DNA of 40,454 nt from JBOCEF01 sp047610385 (GCA_047610385.1 JBLGAC010000037.1:1-40454); one strand, 5' to 3'. Counted from the stretch's first letter, positions 32,279-40,447 are shown. Made by a program: numbers and translations. Notes: generated from the letters alone by a model not told the origin.

Positions 32279-33337
32279 ATGCGCAAATGTCTGAACGCCG
32301 CCGCCGCCGCGGCCATCGCGATCGGGGGCGGTGCCACCGCCGCCTCAGCCGACGACATCGATGTGGGGATCTGCGTGTCCTGGCCTGGCTATGCGATGCT
32401 GGAAGTCGCGCGCCAAAAGGGCCTGATCCCCGATCACGACCTGAACATCACGATCTTTGAGGACCCGTTGGGCGGCCATGCCGCGCTGGCTGCCGGGCAA
32501 ATCGACGTCTACGGCTGCACCGCCGAATACACGCCGCTGGTGGTCGTAAGCGGCACCGACGTGGTGAATGTTGCCTTTCTGAACCCGTCCTACGGGGTGG
32601 ATCACATCATCCTTGCGCCCGGCATTGAGGCCGCGGCCCTGAAGGGCAAGAAAGTGTCCGCGCCGCAGGCCTATATCGGGCATCTGCTGATGGGCGTCTG
32701 GCTTGACACCATCGGCATCGCGCCGGGGGATGTGGAATGGGTCAACCTGAACGCGGACGAAGCCGTGGGCCCCATGCTGTCGGGCGACATCGCGGCGGCG
32801 TATATGTATGAGCCGTGGATCTCCAAGGTGCTGGAGGCCAGCCCCGGATCGAAAAGCGTTGAAAACACCGGCGCGCCGGAGGTTCTGAAGACCGGGATCT
32901 TCATGGACGCGCTTTATATGAACAAAAACTTCATCGCCAATCACCGCGACGCCGCGCTTGCGGTGCTGAAGGCGCGCTGGGACGGTCTGGGATACTGGAA
33001 CGCCAATGTGGCGGAAACCAACGCCCTGATGGCTGATTTCCTGCAATGGCCAGCCGAAGACATCGGCTTTGTCATCGGCACGAACGGCAAAAGCTTTGAT
33101 GGCGGCATCTACATGTACGACTTCGACGAATCTGCGCGCATGTGCGGCGTGCTGGACGGCGATCCGCCCTTCGGGATGGCCAATGGCGACATGATCCCCA
33201 GCCTTGTGCGGACCAATGAATGGTGGGTCAAGCTGGGCCTGATGGACCAGATGGTCGACGTGGCCACCGCGGTCGATTGCAGCTTGATGGGCGATCTGGC
33301 GAAGGCCGGTTATCGCCAGACCCTGACCGCCAATTGA
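32279..33337 (+). CDS. ABC transporter substrate-binding protein (NMT1/NrtA/SsuA-like)
   Basis: A 352-residue periplasmic binding protein with signal peptide (residues 1-24, ending ASA) and an NMT1/THI5-like domain starting DIDVGICVSWPGYAMLEVARQKGL. The segment GGHAALAAGQIDVYGC is typical of nitrate/sulfonate/taurine/thiamine-precursor binding proteins. It is the first gene of a six-gene rightward operon and is followed by a perfect 11-bp hairpin. The ligand is unknown; with a ureohydrolase downstream, a nitrogen compound such as a guanidino or amide compound is a reasonable guess. Confidence 0.88.
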   Translation: MRKCLNAAAAAAIAIGGGATAASADDIDVGICVSWPGYAMLEVARQKGLIPDHDLNITIFEDPLGGHAALAAGQIDVYGCTAEYTPLVVVSGTDVVNVAFLNPSYGVDHIILAPGIEAAALKGKKVSAPQAYIGHLLMGVWLDTIGIAPGDVEWVNLNADEAVGPMLSGDIAAAYMYEPWISKVLEASPGSKSVENTGAPEVLKTGIFMDALYMNKNFIANHRDAALAVLKARWDGLGYWNANVAETNALMADFLQWPAEDIGFVIGTNGKSFDGGIYMYDFDESARMCGVLDGDPPFGMANGDMIPSLVRTNEWWVKLGLMDQMVDVATAVDCSLMGDLAKAGYRQTLTAN

Positions 33338-33345
33338 TCAAACCC

Positions 33346-33370
33346 AAGGGGCGCCGCAACGGCGCCCCTT
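33346..33370 (+). terminator. Hairpin after ABC binding-protein gene
   Basis: A perfect 11-bp stem AAGGGGCGCCG (33346-33356) with 33360-33370, loop CAA. It is followed by CGTCCCC and no T-run, so it is probably an mRNA-stabilising or attenuating structure that leaves more binding protein than permease. Confidence 0.6.
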
Positions 33371-33393
33371 CGTCCCCTTGCGGAGGATCCCCG

Positions 33394-34203
33394 GTGCCAT
33401 CCAACAGCCGCAGGACACGATTTTTGGAAGTGCGCGGCCCCACCGGGCGCAGGCAACGGGTGCTGTCAGCCTTGGGCATATGGGCGCTGTTTTTCGGCGT
33501 CTGGGTGTTTGCGTCCGCAACCGGGCTGGTGAATGATCTGCTGGTGCCAGCGCCGCAAAAAGTGTTCGCCACCACATTTGATCTGTTCATCCATCGCGGC
33601 TTTGCGTCGGATGTCCTGATCTCAATCAGCCGGGTGCTGATTGCCTTTGGCATGGCCTGCGCGATTGCGGTGCCGCTTGGGGTCATGATGGGCGTGTTTC
33701 CCGCCATTGAGGCGATTTTTGCCCCCTTTGTGTCCGCCTGGCGCTATCTGCCCGCGCCGTCCTTCATTCCGATCCTGCTGATGTGGTTCGGAACCGGAGA
33801 ACAGCCCAAGCTGGCGCTTTTGTTCATCGGGGTGATCTTTTTTCTGATCACGCTGATCATGGATCACACCAAGACCGTGCGCGAAGAACTGATCGAAACC
33901 GCGCTGACCCTTGGGGCGGGCCGCACGGTGGTTGTGCTCAAAGTGGTGCTGCCCGCCGCGCTGCCAGACATCATGACCGCCATGCGCCAGATGCTGGCCA
34001 TGGCATGGACCTATCTGGTGATCGCGGAAATCGTGGCGTCAACCACCGGGATCGGCGCAATGATGATGCGCGCGAGGCGGTTCCTGAAAACCGATGAAAT
34101 CCTGTCAGGCATCATCGTGATCGGCGCCTTGGGGCTGCTGTTCGATCTGGCCTTTGGCATGCTGCACCGTCGGGCGTTCCCCTATCTGAAGGAAAAACGC
34201 TGA
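33394..34203 (+). CDS. ABC transporter permease (NMT1-type import)
   Basis: A 269-residue inner-membrane permease of the BPD_transp_1 family with about six helices. The EAA-type loop is in REELIETALTLGAGRTVVVLKVVLPAALPDI near residues 164-195. Start is GTG 33394 with SD GGAGGA (33382-33387); longer frames upstream cross the binding-protein gene. It ends sharing a base with the ATPase start (TGATG). Confidence 0.88.
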   Translation: MPSNSRRTRFLEVRGPTGRRQRVLSALGIWALFFGVWVFASATGLVNDLLVPAPQKVFATTFDLFIHRGFASDVLISISRVLIAFGMACAIAVPLGVMMGVFPAIEAIFAPFVSAWRYLPAPSFIPILLMWFGTGEQPKLALLFIGVIFFLITLIMDHTKTVREELIETALTLGAGRTVVVLKVVLPAALPDIMTAMRQMLAMAWTYLVIAEIVASTTGIGAMMMRARRFLKTDEILSGIIVIGALGLLFDLAFGMLHRRAFPYLKEKR

Positions 34204-34994
34204 TGGGCGCGCCGCTGCTGGACATCCGCAATGTGTCGAAAAGCTTTGATCTGGGCCGGGGCGCGACGGTGCAGGCGGTGCGGGACGTGTCGTTCAAGGT
34301 GGAGCGAAATTCGATCTGCGTGCTGCTCGGCCCCTCGGGCTGCGGGAAATCCACGATCCTGCGCATGATGGCCGGGCTTGAACATGCCACGGAGGGAGAG
34401 ATTGCCATCGGCGGCAAAATCGTCGGCGGGCCGGGCCGCGACCGGGGCATGGTGTTTCAGGCCTACACGTCGTTCGACTGGCTGTCGGTGCGCCGCAACG
34501 TCGAATTCGGGATGAAGATCAACGGCGTCCCGACGGCTGAACGGCGGGCGCGCGCGGACCGGTTCCTCGATCTGGTGGGGTTGACCAAATTTGCCGACGT
34601 CTACCCGTCACAATTGTCGGGCGGGATGCGCCAGCGCGTGGCGATCGCGCGCACGCTGGCCAATGATCCCGACGTGTTGCTGATGGACGAACCGTTCGGC
34701 GCGCTGGATGCCGAAACCCGCTGGCTGATGCAGGAATTAATGATCAACGTTGCCGAGAAGACCGACGCCACCATGGTGATCGTCACCCACGACCTTGAAG
34801 AAGCGATCTTTCTTGCCGACAAGATCGTGTTCCTGTCCAGCCATCCCGGCAGCCTGAAGGAGGAGATCATTCCCGCCTTCAAAAACGGCGCCCGCATCGC
34901 CGACAAGGAAAAGATCATCCGCATGGACGGCTATACGGCGATGGAGGAAAAGCTGATGCGCATGATGCGCGAAGAAGGATCGCGCGATGAATGA
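34203..34994 (+). CDS. ABC transporter ATP-binding protein
   Basis: A 263-residue ATPase of the nitrate/sulfonate/taurine class. Walker A GPSGCGKST is at 43-51, the Q-loop at VFQAYTS near 84-90, the signature LSGGMRQR at 138-145, Walker B LLMDEP at 159-164 and the H-switch in VTHDLEEA near 197-204. It follows the permease with a 1-base overlap and overlaps the first SDR gene by 8 nt, so the transporter and enzymes are one operon. Confidence 0.95.
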   Translation: MGAPLLDIRNVSKSFDLGRGATVQAVRDVSFKVERNSICVLLGPSGCGKSTILRMMAGLEHATEGEIAIGGKIVGGPGRDRGMVFQAYTSFDWLSVRRNVEFGMKINGVPTAERRARADRFLDLVGLTKFADVYPSQLSGGMRQRVAIARTLANDPDVLLMDEPFGALDAETRWLMQELMINVAEKTDATMVIVTHDLEEAIFLADKIVFLSSHPGSLKEEIIPAFKNGARIADKEKIIRMDGYTAMEEKLMRMMREEGSRDE

Positions 34995-35772
34995 CCCGGC
35001 GCGCGGGCGTGTGGCGTTCGATTTCACCGGCATGTCGGTGCTGGTGACCGGCGCCAGCAGCGGCATCGGATACGCCGTCGCCATGGCCTTTGCCAAGGCA
35101 GGCGCGGACCTGACGATCCTGTCAGAAAAGCCCGGCATCCACGACGCTGGGCGCGACATGGGGCCAGGCGTGCGCGCCATCCAATGCGACATCACCGACG
35201 CGGCGATGGTGATCGACACGCTGGCCGGGATCGCCCGGCTGGACGTTCTGGTGAACAACGCAGGCATTGAACGCCCGACCCCGCTGACCGGCGACAACCC
35301 GGCTGGCAACGCGATGTTTGAGCGGATCATCGCCACCAACGTCACCGGCACCCAGAACGTCACCGACACGCTGGTCGGCCGGATTGCGGATGGCGGGCGG
35401 ATCATCCTGACTGCCTCAATCTGGGCCAAGACGGCGGTGGGCGGGTTTTCGGCCTATGTGGCGTCCAAACACGCCAATCTGGGCCTGATGCGCACATGGG
35501 CGCGCGAACTCGGCCCGCGCGGCATCACCGTCAACGCGGTGTGCCCGGGCTGGGTGAAAACCGGACCCGCGATGAATTCCCTGCGCGAGATGGCCCTCGC
35601 TGAAGGGCGCAGCGAGGACGCGCTGCTGGGCGACATCACCGGCGCCCAGGCCATTGGCGGGCTGCTGATTCCCCCGGACATGGCCGACGCCTATCTGTTT
35701 TTGGCCAGCAGTGGCGGGCGCAACATCACCGGCCAGGCGATCAACGTGGACCGCGGCGAGGTGATGGCATGA
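34987..35772 (+). CDS. Short-chain dehydrogenase/reductase 1
   Basis: A 261-residue classical SDR, NAD(P)-dependent oxidoreductase. The cofactor motif TGASSGIG is at 21-28, NNAG at 90-93, catalytic S144 (LTASIW), and Y157-x3-K161 (AYVASK). It has a long loop between NNAG and the catalytic serine. It overlaps the ATPase gene by 8 nt and the next SDR by 4 nt, so both are translated together. Substrate unknown; the pair of SDRs in one operon suggests two successive oxidations of hydroxyl groups or two stereoisomers. Confidence 0.93.
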   Translation: MNDPARGRVAFDFTGMSVLVTGASSGIGYAVAMAFAKAGADLTILSEKPGIHDAGRDMGPGVRAIQCDITDAAMVIDTLAGIARLDVLVNNAGIERPTPLTGDNPAGNAMFERIIATNVTGTQNVTDTLVGRIADGGRIILTASIWAKTAVGGFSAYVASKHANLGLMRTWARELGPRGITVNAVCPGWVKTGPAMNSLREMALAEGRSEDALLGDITGAQAIGGLLIPPDMADAYLFLASSGGRNITGQAINVDRGEVMA

Positions 35773-36500
35773 CACTGGCTGGAAAAATCGCCGTGGTCAC
35801 CGGCGGATCGCGCGGCATCGGGCGGGCGATCTGTCTGGCGCTGGCCGACCGCGGCGCGACCGTGGCGTTCTGCCATCTGAACGACCCTGAGGCTGCGGGC
35901 ACGCTGGCCCAGATCAACACCCGAACCCGCGGCATGGCGCAATCGGCAGACGTGGCCGACGAAGCCGCGATGGAGGGGTTCTTTGCCGCCGTGCAGGCAA
36001 CCTTCGGGGCACCTGACATTCTGGTCAACAACGCTGGCATCCTGACCGAAAGCCCATTGGCGAACACCCAGGTCGCTGATTTTGACCGCGTGATGGCGGT
36101 CAATCTGCGCGGCGGGTTTCTGGCGTCACGCGCCTTTGTGCGGCGCACGGCACAGGGCCGGATCATCAACATCGCCAGCGATCTGGGCATTCTGGGGCGC
36201 GAAAACATGCTGGCCTACACCGCGTCCAAGGGCGCGATCATCGCCATGACCCGGACGCTGGCGCGCGAACTGGCGCCGGGCATTTTGGTGAACGCCATCG
36301 CGCCCGGGTCCACCGAAACCGACATGACCAGCCCCGCGAACATGAGCGCCGAGGCCATCGCCAAGGATCTCGACACCCCGCTTGCGCGCTTTGGGCGGCC
36401 TGAGGAAATCGCGGCCATGGCGGCGTATCTTGCCGGGCCGGACAGCGCCTTCATCACCGGACAATGCTTTGGGGTGAATGGCGGCAGCGTGATGCACTGA
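35769..36500 (+). CDS. Short-chain dehydrogenase/reductase 2
   Basis: A 243-residue classical SDR of the FabG-like type. Cofactor motif TGGSRGIG is at 11-18, NNAG at 87-90, catalytic S137 (NIASDLG), and Y150-x3-K154 (AYTASKGA). The C-terminus GQCFGVNGGSVMH is typical of the family. The start overlaps the previous stop as ATGA. It may act on a 3-hydroxy acid or sugar-like intermediate, but the identity is not known. Confidence 0.93.
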   Translation: MTLAGKIAVVTGGSRGIGRAICLALADRGATVAFCHLNDPEAAGTLAQINTRTRGMAQSADVADEAAMEGFFAAVQATFGAPDILVNNAGILTESPLANTQVADFDRVMAVNLRGGFLASRAFVRRTAQGRIINIASDLGILGRENMLAYTASKGAIIAMTRTLARELAPGILVNAIAPGSTETDMTSPANMSAEAIAKDLDTPLARFGRPEEIAAMAAYLAGPDSAFITGQCFGVNGGSVMH

Positions 36501-36514
36501 GCATGGAGACCATG

Positions 36515-37483
36515 ATGAGCGATCCGTTTTTCCACCCGGTGTCGGGCCTCGATCTGCCGCGATTTGCCGGGGTTCCGACCTTCATGCGCCTGACGCATGT
36601 GGATCTGGACCACCCGCGGCTTTCGCAGGTTCAGGTCGGCCTGATCGGCGTGCCCTGGGACAGCGGCACCACCAACCGCCCCGGCCCGCGCCACGGGCCG
36701 CGCCAGTTGCGCGATCTGTCCACCATGATCCGCGCCCAGCACGGCGCCACCGGCATGCGCCCGTTCGAAGCCGTCAATTGCGCCGATCTGGGCGACGTGT
36801 CCCCAAACCCCGCCGACATTCAGGACGGCATGGCCCGCATCACCGCCTTTTACGACCGGGTGAAGGCTGCCGGGATCGTGCCGCTGACCGGGGGCGGTGA
36901 TCACCTATGCTCATTGCCGATCCTGCGGTCACTGGGGCGCGACGCGCCGCTTGGCATGATCCATTTTGACAGCCACACCGACCTGTTCCACAGCTATTTC
37001 GGCGGCACGCTTTACACCCACGGCACCCCGTTCCGGCGCGCGATTGAAGAAGGCCTTCTTGACCCCAAGCGCGTGGTGCAGATCGGCATCCGCGGCAGCA
37101 CCTATGACAGTGAGGACCGCGACTTCGCCAAGGCCGTCGGCGTGCGCGTCATCGCCATTGAGGACTTCCACGCCCGCGGCCCCGAAGACGTGATGACCGA
37201 GGCGCGTGAGATCGTCGGCGCCCTGCCGACCTATGTCTCCTATGACATCGACTTCGTAGACCCCGCCTTTGCCCCCGGCACCGGCACGCCCGAAATTGGC
37301 GGGCCAAATTCATATCAGGCATTGCAGGTCGCGCGGCTGCTGGACGGGGTGAACATCGCCGGCGCAGATCTGGTGGAGGTATCGCCCCCGTTCGATCAAA
37401 GCGGCGGGACCGCGTTCCTCGCCGTGTCGATCATGTTTGAAATGCTGTGCGTCATGGCCCGCCAGATCAACGCGCGGGCCTGA
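36515..37483 (+). CDS. Arginase/agmatinase-family ureohydrolase
   Basis: A 322-residue metallohydrolase of the ureohydrolase superfamily, which hydrolyses guanidino groups using a two-metal site. Metal ligands are visible: H130 (GGGDHLCS), D152, H154, D156 (FDSHTD), and D244, D246 (SYDIDFVDP), followed by the signature PGTGTPEIGG (254-263). ATG 36515 was preferred to ATG 36503 or 36512 because SD GGAG (36505-36508) is then 6 bp away. Substrates in the family include agmatine, guanidinobutyrate, proclavaminate and guanidine itself, and sequence alone does not choose. It ends the operon. Confidence 0.92.
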   Translation: MSDPFFHPVSGLDLPRFAGVPTFMRLTHVDLDHPRLSQVQVGLIGVPWDSGTTNRPGPRHGPRQLRDLSTMIRAQHGATGMRPFEAVNCADLGDVSPNPADIQDGMARITAFYDRVKAAGIVPLTGGGDHLCSLPILRSLGRDAPLGMIHFDSHTDLFHSYFGGTLYTHGTPFRRAIEEGLLDPKRVVQIGIRGSTYDSEDRDFAKAVGVRVIAIEDFHARGPEDVMTEAREIVGALPTYVSYDIDFVDPAFAPGTGTPEIGGPNSYQALQVARLLDGVNIAGADLVEVSPPFDQSGGTAFLAVSIMFEMLCVMARQINARA

Positions 37484-37703
37484 GGCGACGCCCAAGCCGG
37501 GGCAATGCCACCCCGCCCGGCAGCGGCGCCTGACGCCCCGCATCGCGCAACCATGCGGTGCAGGGCGACCGGCAAAAGGCACCACAGCGCAGTTGCGCAG
37601 TCGGTGTGTTCGCCAGACGCGATGGCCCGCAGCGATGGCCGTTCAGCTTGCAGGTCTCAGTCCGCAAAGGCGATGCAGACCAGGGCGGCACCCTGCATTC
37701 TTT
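37484..37703. other. Intergenic region with second copy of 20-bp shared word
   Basis: About 220 bp with no supportable gene. AAAGGCACCACAGCGCAGTT at 37575-37594 is identical to 26294-26313. The region would carry the promoter of the exported protein that follows; no clear hexamers are seen. Confidence 0.5.
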
Positions 37704-38303
37704 TTGAAAAAATCCGCGATAAATGCAGTTGCAGAATTGGCCGTGGCCATGTCGGCAAGCATGGCGTCAGCCGCGCCGGTTCAGTTGACCTGGGTCACGA
37801 CAGTGTCGGACATTATCGGCGCCGCCATACCTGCCACGGTTGGCGAGGCGCTCACCACCACCATCACCGTCGACAATCGCGGTGCGGGTGTGCTGTCTCA
37901 GTCCTGGGGCCAAGTTGACGTCCTGTCCTACCGGATCGAAGGTGCCACCGGCTGGTGGGCTGAAATCGCTTCGGTGAGCCGCTGGAGCGGGGCGTTCACG
38001 ACTGACGGCGCCGGGGGCGTGACTGCCGCCGCAGACTTCGAGCAACAACCTTCCGTTTCGATGATGACGTCGTGGAGTGGCGCGGACAACGCCATGCTTT
38101 GGAACAACGCCTCCAACTCAGTATTTTACACGGACAGTGATGACGGCATCGATGCGGCCAACGTCTTAGACAACGTAGTCGGATCAAGCTGGACCGCCGC
38201 CGCAGTGACCGCGCCTGTGCCGCTGCCCGGTGCCCTGCCGCTGATGCTGGCTGCTGCGGGCTCGCTGTTCGCCATCGGTCGCCGCCGCACGACCACCGCC
38301 TGA
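37704..38303 (+). CDS. VPLPA-CTERM sorting domain exported protein
   Basis: A 199-residue secreted protein. From TTG 37704 the product begins with a basic signal KKSAINAVAELAVAMSASMASA, then a beta-rich middle part (ITVDNRGAGVLSQSWGQVDVLSYRIEG) and a C-terminal anchor: VPLPGALPLMLAAAGSLFAIG followed by RRRTTTA, an exosortase-type PEP-CTERM variant. The tag implies removal by exosortase and extracellular attachment. No ATG gives a complete signal peptide, and a good SD is not seen, so the start is uncertain; an inner ATG at 37749 would cut off the signal. Function of the middle part is unknown. Exosortase itself is not in the window. Confidence 0.8.
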   Translation: MKKSAINAVAELAVAMSASMASAAPVQLTWVTTVSDIIGAAIPATVGEALTTTITVDNRGAGVLSQSWGQVDVLSYRIEGATGWWAEIASVSRWSGAFTTDGAGGVTAAADFEQQPSVSMMTSWSGADNAMLWNNASNSVFYTDSDDGIDAANVLDNVVGSSWTAAAVTAPVPLPGALPLMLAAAGSLFAIGRRRTTTA

Positions 38304-38310
38304 CCGGCCC

Positions 38311-38344
38311 GCGCCCCGTCGGAGCAGCAGCGCTGACGGGGCGC
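38311..38344 (+). terminator. Terminator candidate after VPLPA-CTERM gene
   Basis: Perfect 10-bp stem GCGCCCCGTC (38311-38320) with 38335-38344, 14-nt loop; no T-run follows. It lies 8 bp past the stop. Confidence 0.55.
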
Positions 38345-38759
38345 ATCGCGCGCCCGGCGGGACCAACTTGGTGATCCGCGGTGCGGCGCTCGTGGCGGCA
38401 GTGCCCGGAACACCAGTGGCCAGAGCCTAACACATGTCTGCGATCATGTGGCTTCGGGCCATCGTGGCAATCCGCGGGTGAGGCTGTGAAATCAGCCTGC
38501 CGCCACTGCCTGACAGGCCACGGGCACCTCGGCCACACTCCCACTACGGACCGTTTGCGACGTGGTGCATGCGATCCAGCACATCGCCGCAGACGTGACT
38601 GACACGCTTGGGTTGATGCTTGGCGCCTTTGTGCGTCTGACCAACATGCAGGACCGCGGCGACAGCGGCGCTGGCAGCCCCGTTCATCGCCGCACCGCTG
38701 GGGACGAAGCGTAACTTTTCCACCCTCATGGCCAGCCTTTTTGTCTTAGGCTCCGGGTT

Positions 38760-38960
38760 GATAGCCCTAATATGAACGAGGCTGCGATGCACAGCGCGCT
38801 CATCAAAATCTGTGCGCACCGCCCAAAGCGGGTGGCGACGCGGTGCCAGTTCGTGGGCATGCCAAACATGCGTTAGATGCGGTTGCGCTGCCGCCATCGA
38901 CGACAGGGGATCATCACGGCCTCAGGTGCCGTGCGCTTGGCGGCCAGGGTGGCGCATATC
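38760..38960 (-). pseudogene. IS5-family transposase C-terminal remnant
   Basis: On the minus strand the frame reads LAAKRTAPEAVMIPCRRWRQRNRI, a TAA at 38875-38873, then RMFGMPTNWHRVATRFGRCA and a hydrophobic end SALCIAASFILGL. This matches the end of IS5-type transposases, in which RNRIERMF carries the catalytic Glu; here the Glu codon has become the stop. No upstream half or inverted repeats were found. It differs from the element at 27.4 kb. Confidence 0.7.
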
Positions 38961-39303
38961 GGGTCGAACACGCCCACCCGGCTTGGGTGCTTAAGGCGGC
39001 TGCACAGGGCCTTGTGCGACCCGTGGCTGGTGCCCGCCCGGCACCGCGCAACAACCATTTCGGGTGGATGACCACGAGGCAGATCGCGCCTGAGATCCTT
39101 GCCGCCCTCACCCGGTTCGGCCCTGCCCCCGTCAGCGTGACGGTCAGCTCCAGCACCTCGGGCGCCGCTGCGGCCAAGGCGGCGATGCACGGCACCCAGA
39201 CCGCCGCAGGTCCGGGCAACACTTGGCATGAGGCTGATGCCACCATCACCCCCGGCGCAGCATTCTTCGGGAGGTGGCCGGGATGTGTGGGCATCACGGC
39301 GCG

Positions 39304-39330
39304 ATGGTGCATGGTGCATGGTGCATGGTG
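39304..39330. repeat. Heptamer tandem repeat
   Basis: ATGGTGC occurs three times head to tail plus a fourth ATGGTG. It lies in decayed non-coding DNA and has no evident role. Confidence 0.85.
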
Positions 39331-40063
39331 AGAGCTGCGAGGCGCCCCCGACGACGCCGCGCTTCACACGACTTAGGACGACGACTGGGCCTCGGTCATC
39401 CACACCGATCCTGCAACATGGCAAGGCCCACACTCATGGTAGTTCCGGCATTTGCGAGGGCGAAGACGGTGCCACCATCTTGGTCGGCGCGCACCCCAAC
39501 CTTTTGTGTCAGTGACGCCGCCCGATACTTGATGGGGCATTGTGTGGATCGCCCCCGCACCGGTTCCCCCAAGGCGCGCCAGGCTTGAGAACTTTTGCAA
39601 GTGGCGCACGGGTGCGGCGCAGATTTGCGCGGTGGCGGCTGAGCGGTATTCGTTGCCCCCTTACAGCCCTGGCCAAGAGGCCCGGCAGAAACGGCCATCG
39701 GGGCGCGTAAAAACGGGCGCTGACGCCAGAAAAACAGACGGCTTTGAACAAGCTCCCCTGAGGATTTCCCAACCAAATTCTTCATGCTGATCGGGGCGTA
39801 TTGCCCGCCTCCTACCAGCCATCTGAGGTCCAGCCAGACGGTCAGTATTTCGGCCACCACGGGCTTGGTCACACGTGGCCGGACCTGCCTGCGCGAGGGC
39901 CTCGTCGACTAGCGATGCGGGCACCAACAATCTGCGGCCCGATCTTCGCCTGCCCTGCGCCCGCCCCATCATCGGTTGGAAATTAAGGCGCAAACCGCCC
40001 ACCACGCTGCACCATCGCCGCGATGTGCCGCGCAGCCTGAGAGGCCACCATGCGATAGATACG

Positions 40064-40086
40064 AAAAAAGGACCCGAAGGTCCTTT
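40064..40086 (-). terminator. Terminator of tRNA-Pro
   Basis: On the minus strand AAAGGACC-TTCG-GGTCCTTT forms an 8-bp stem with a stable UUCG tetraloop, followed by TTTCG, 9 bp after the tRNA 3' end. Confidence 0.88.
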
Positions 40087-40094
40087 GGATTAAG

Positions 40095-40171
40095 TGGTCG
40101 GAGTGAGAGGATTCGAACCTCCGACTTCTGCCTCCCGAAGACAGCGCTCTACCAAGCTGAGCTACACTCCG
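40095..40171 (-). tRNA. tRNA-Pro (anticodon CGG)
   Basis: A complete cloverleaf read on the minus strand. The acceptor CGGAGTG pairs with CACTCCG, discriminator A, and an encoded CCA. The anticodon stem is CTGTC/GGCAG with loop TTCGGGA, giving anticodon CGG, and the T-loop is GTTCGAATC. It reads proline codon CCG. It has a good promoter upstream and a terminator downstream. Confidence 0.97.
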
Positions 40172-40220
40172 ACCGGAGTTCGCAGCGGAGCGTGAAGCCC
40201 AGGAACCCGCTGCGAGGCGT

Positions 40221-40249
40221 CGTATAGCCCCGCGCTCGGGGGGGCGCAA
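40221..40249 (-). promoter_or_regulatory. Promoter of tRNA-Pro
   Basis: On the minus strand TTGCGC (40249-40244), a 17-bp spacer and TATACG (40226-40221) form a sigma70-type promoter about 50 bp upstream of the mature tRNA 5' end. Confidence 0.7.
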
Positions 40250-40332
40250 GTGCTGAAATCAGGAATGTGCGAACCATATGCCGAGGGCCCCGCCCCCTCT
40301 GGCCCGCCACGGTAAAAAGACCCACCACGGTC

Positions 40333-40360
40333 TTGCCCCGCCCGAACCTTCGTCATAGTG
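40333..40360 (+). promoter_or_regulatory. Possible promoter of tRNA-Gln
   Basis: TTGCCC (40333-40338) and ATAGTG (40355-40360) with a 16-bp spacer lie 13 bp before the tRNA. Hexamers are imperfect, so this is tentative. Confidence 0.4.
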
Positions 40361-40372
40361 TCCGCAGCGCGA

Positions 40373-40447
40373 TGGGGCGTCGCCAAGTGGTAAGGCAACG
40401 GTTTTTGGTATCGTCATCCGCAGGTTCGAATCCTGCCGCCCCAGCCA
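40373..40447 (+). tRNA. tRNA-Gln (anticodon TTG)
   Basis: A complete tRNA with acceptor TGGGGCG paired to CGCCCCA, discriminator G and an encoded CCA. The anticodon arm ACGGT-TTTTGGT-ATCGT gives anticodon TTG, and the T-loop is GTTCGAATC. It reads glutamine codon CAA (and CAG by wobble). It ends a few bases before the window edge. Confidence 0.96.

Larger units (their letters stand above)
38345..40063. other. Gene-poor decayed region
   Basis: About 1.7 kb in which no frame resembles an intact gene. It contains an IS5-family transposase remnant (38760-38960, minus) and a short heptamer repeat (39304-39330). Several frames of 80-190 residues are open but have shadow-like composition. It reaches to the terminator of the tRNA-Pro gene, so it may be the worn-down end of a former insertion beside that tRNA, for which I see no duplicated tRNA end. 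Confidence 0.6.

Noticed and set aside
37437..37703. Upstream extension of the VPLPA-CTERM frame
   Set aside because: It overlaps the ureohydrolase end and lacks any similarity. The signal peptide starts at TTG 37704.
39396..39872. 158-codon open frame on the minus strand in the decayed strip
   Set aside because: No domain, no SD, mixed composition; the segment VRADQDGGTVFALANAGTT looked gene-like but could not be tied to any family.
40095..40171. tRNA-Pro as attachment site of an integrated element
   Set aside because: No repeat of the tRNA 3' end and no integrase gene were seen in the window, so this was not listed as a feature.
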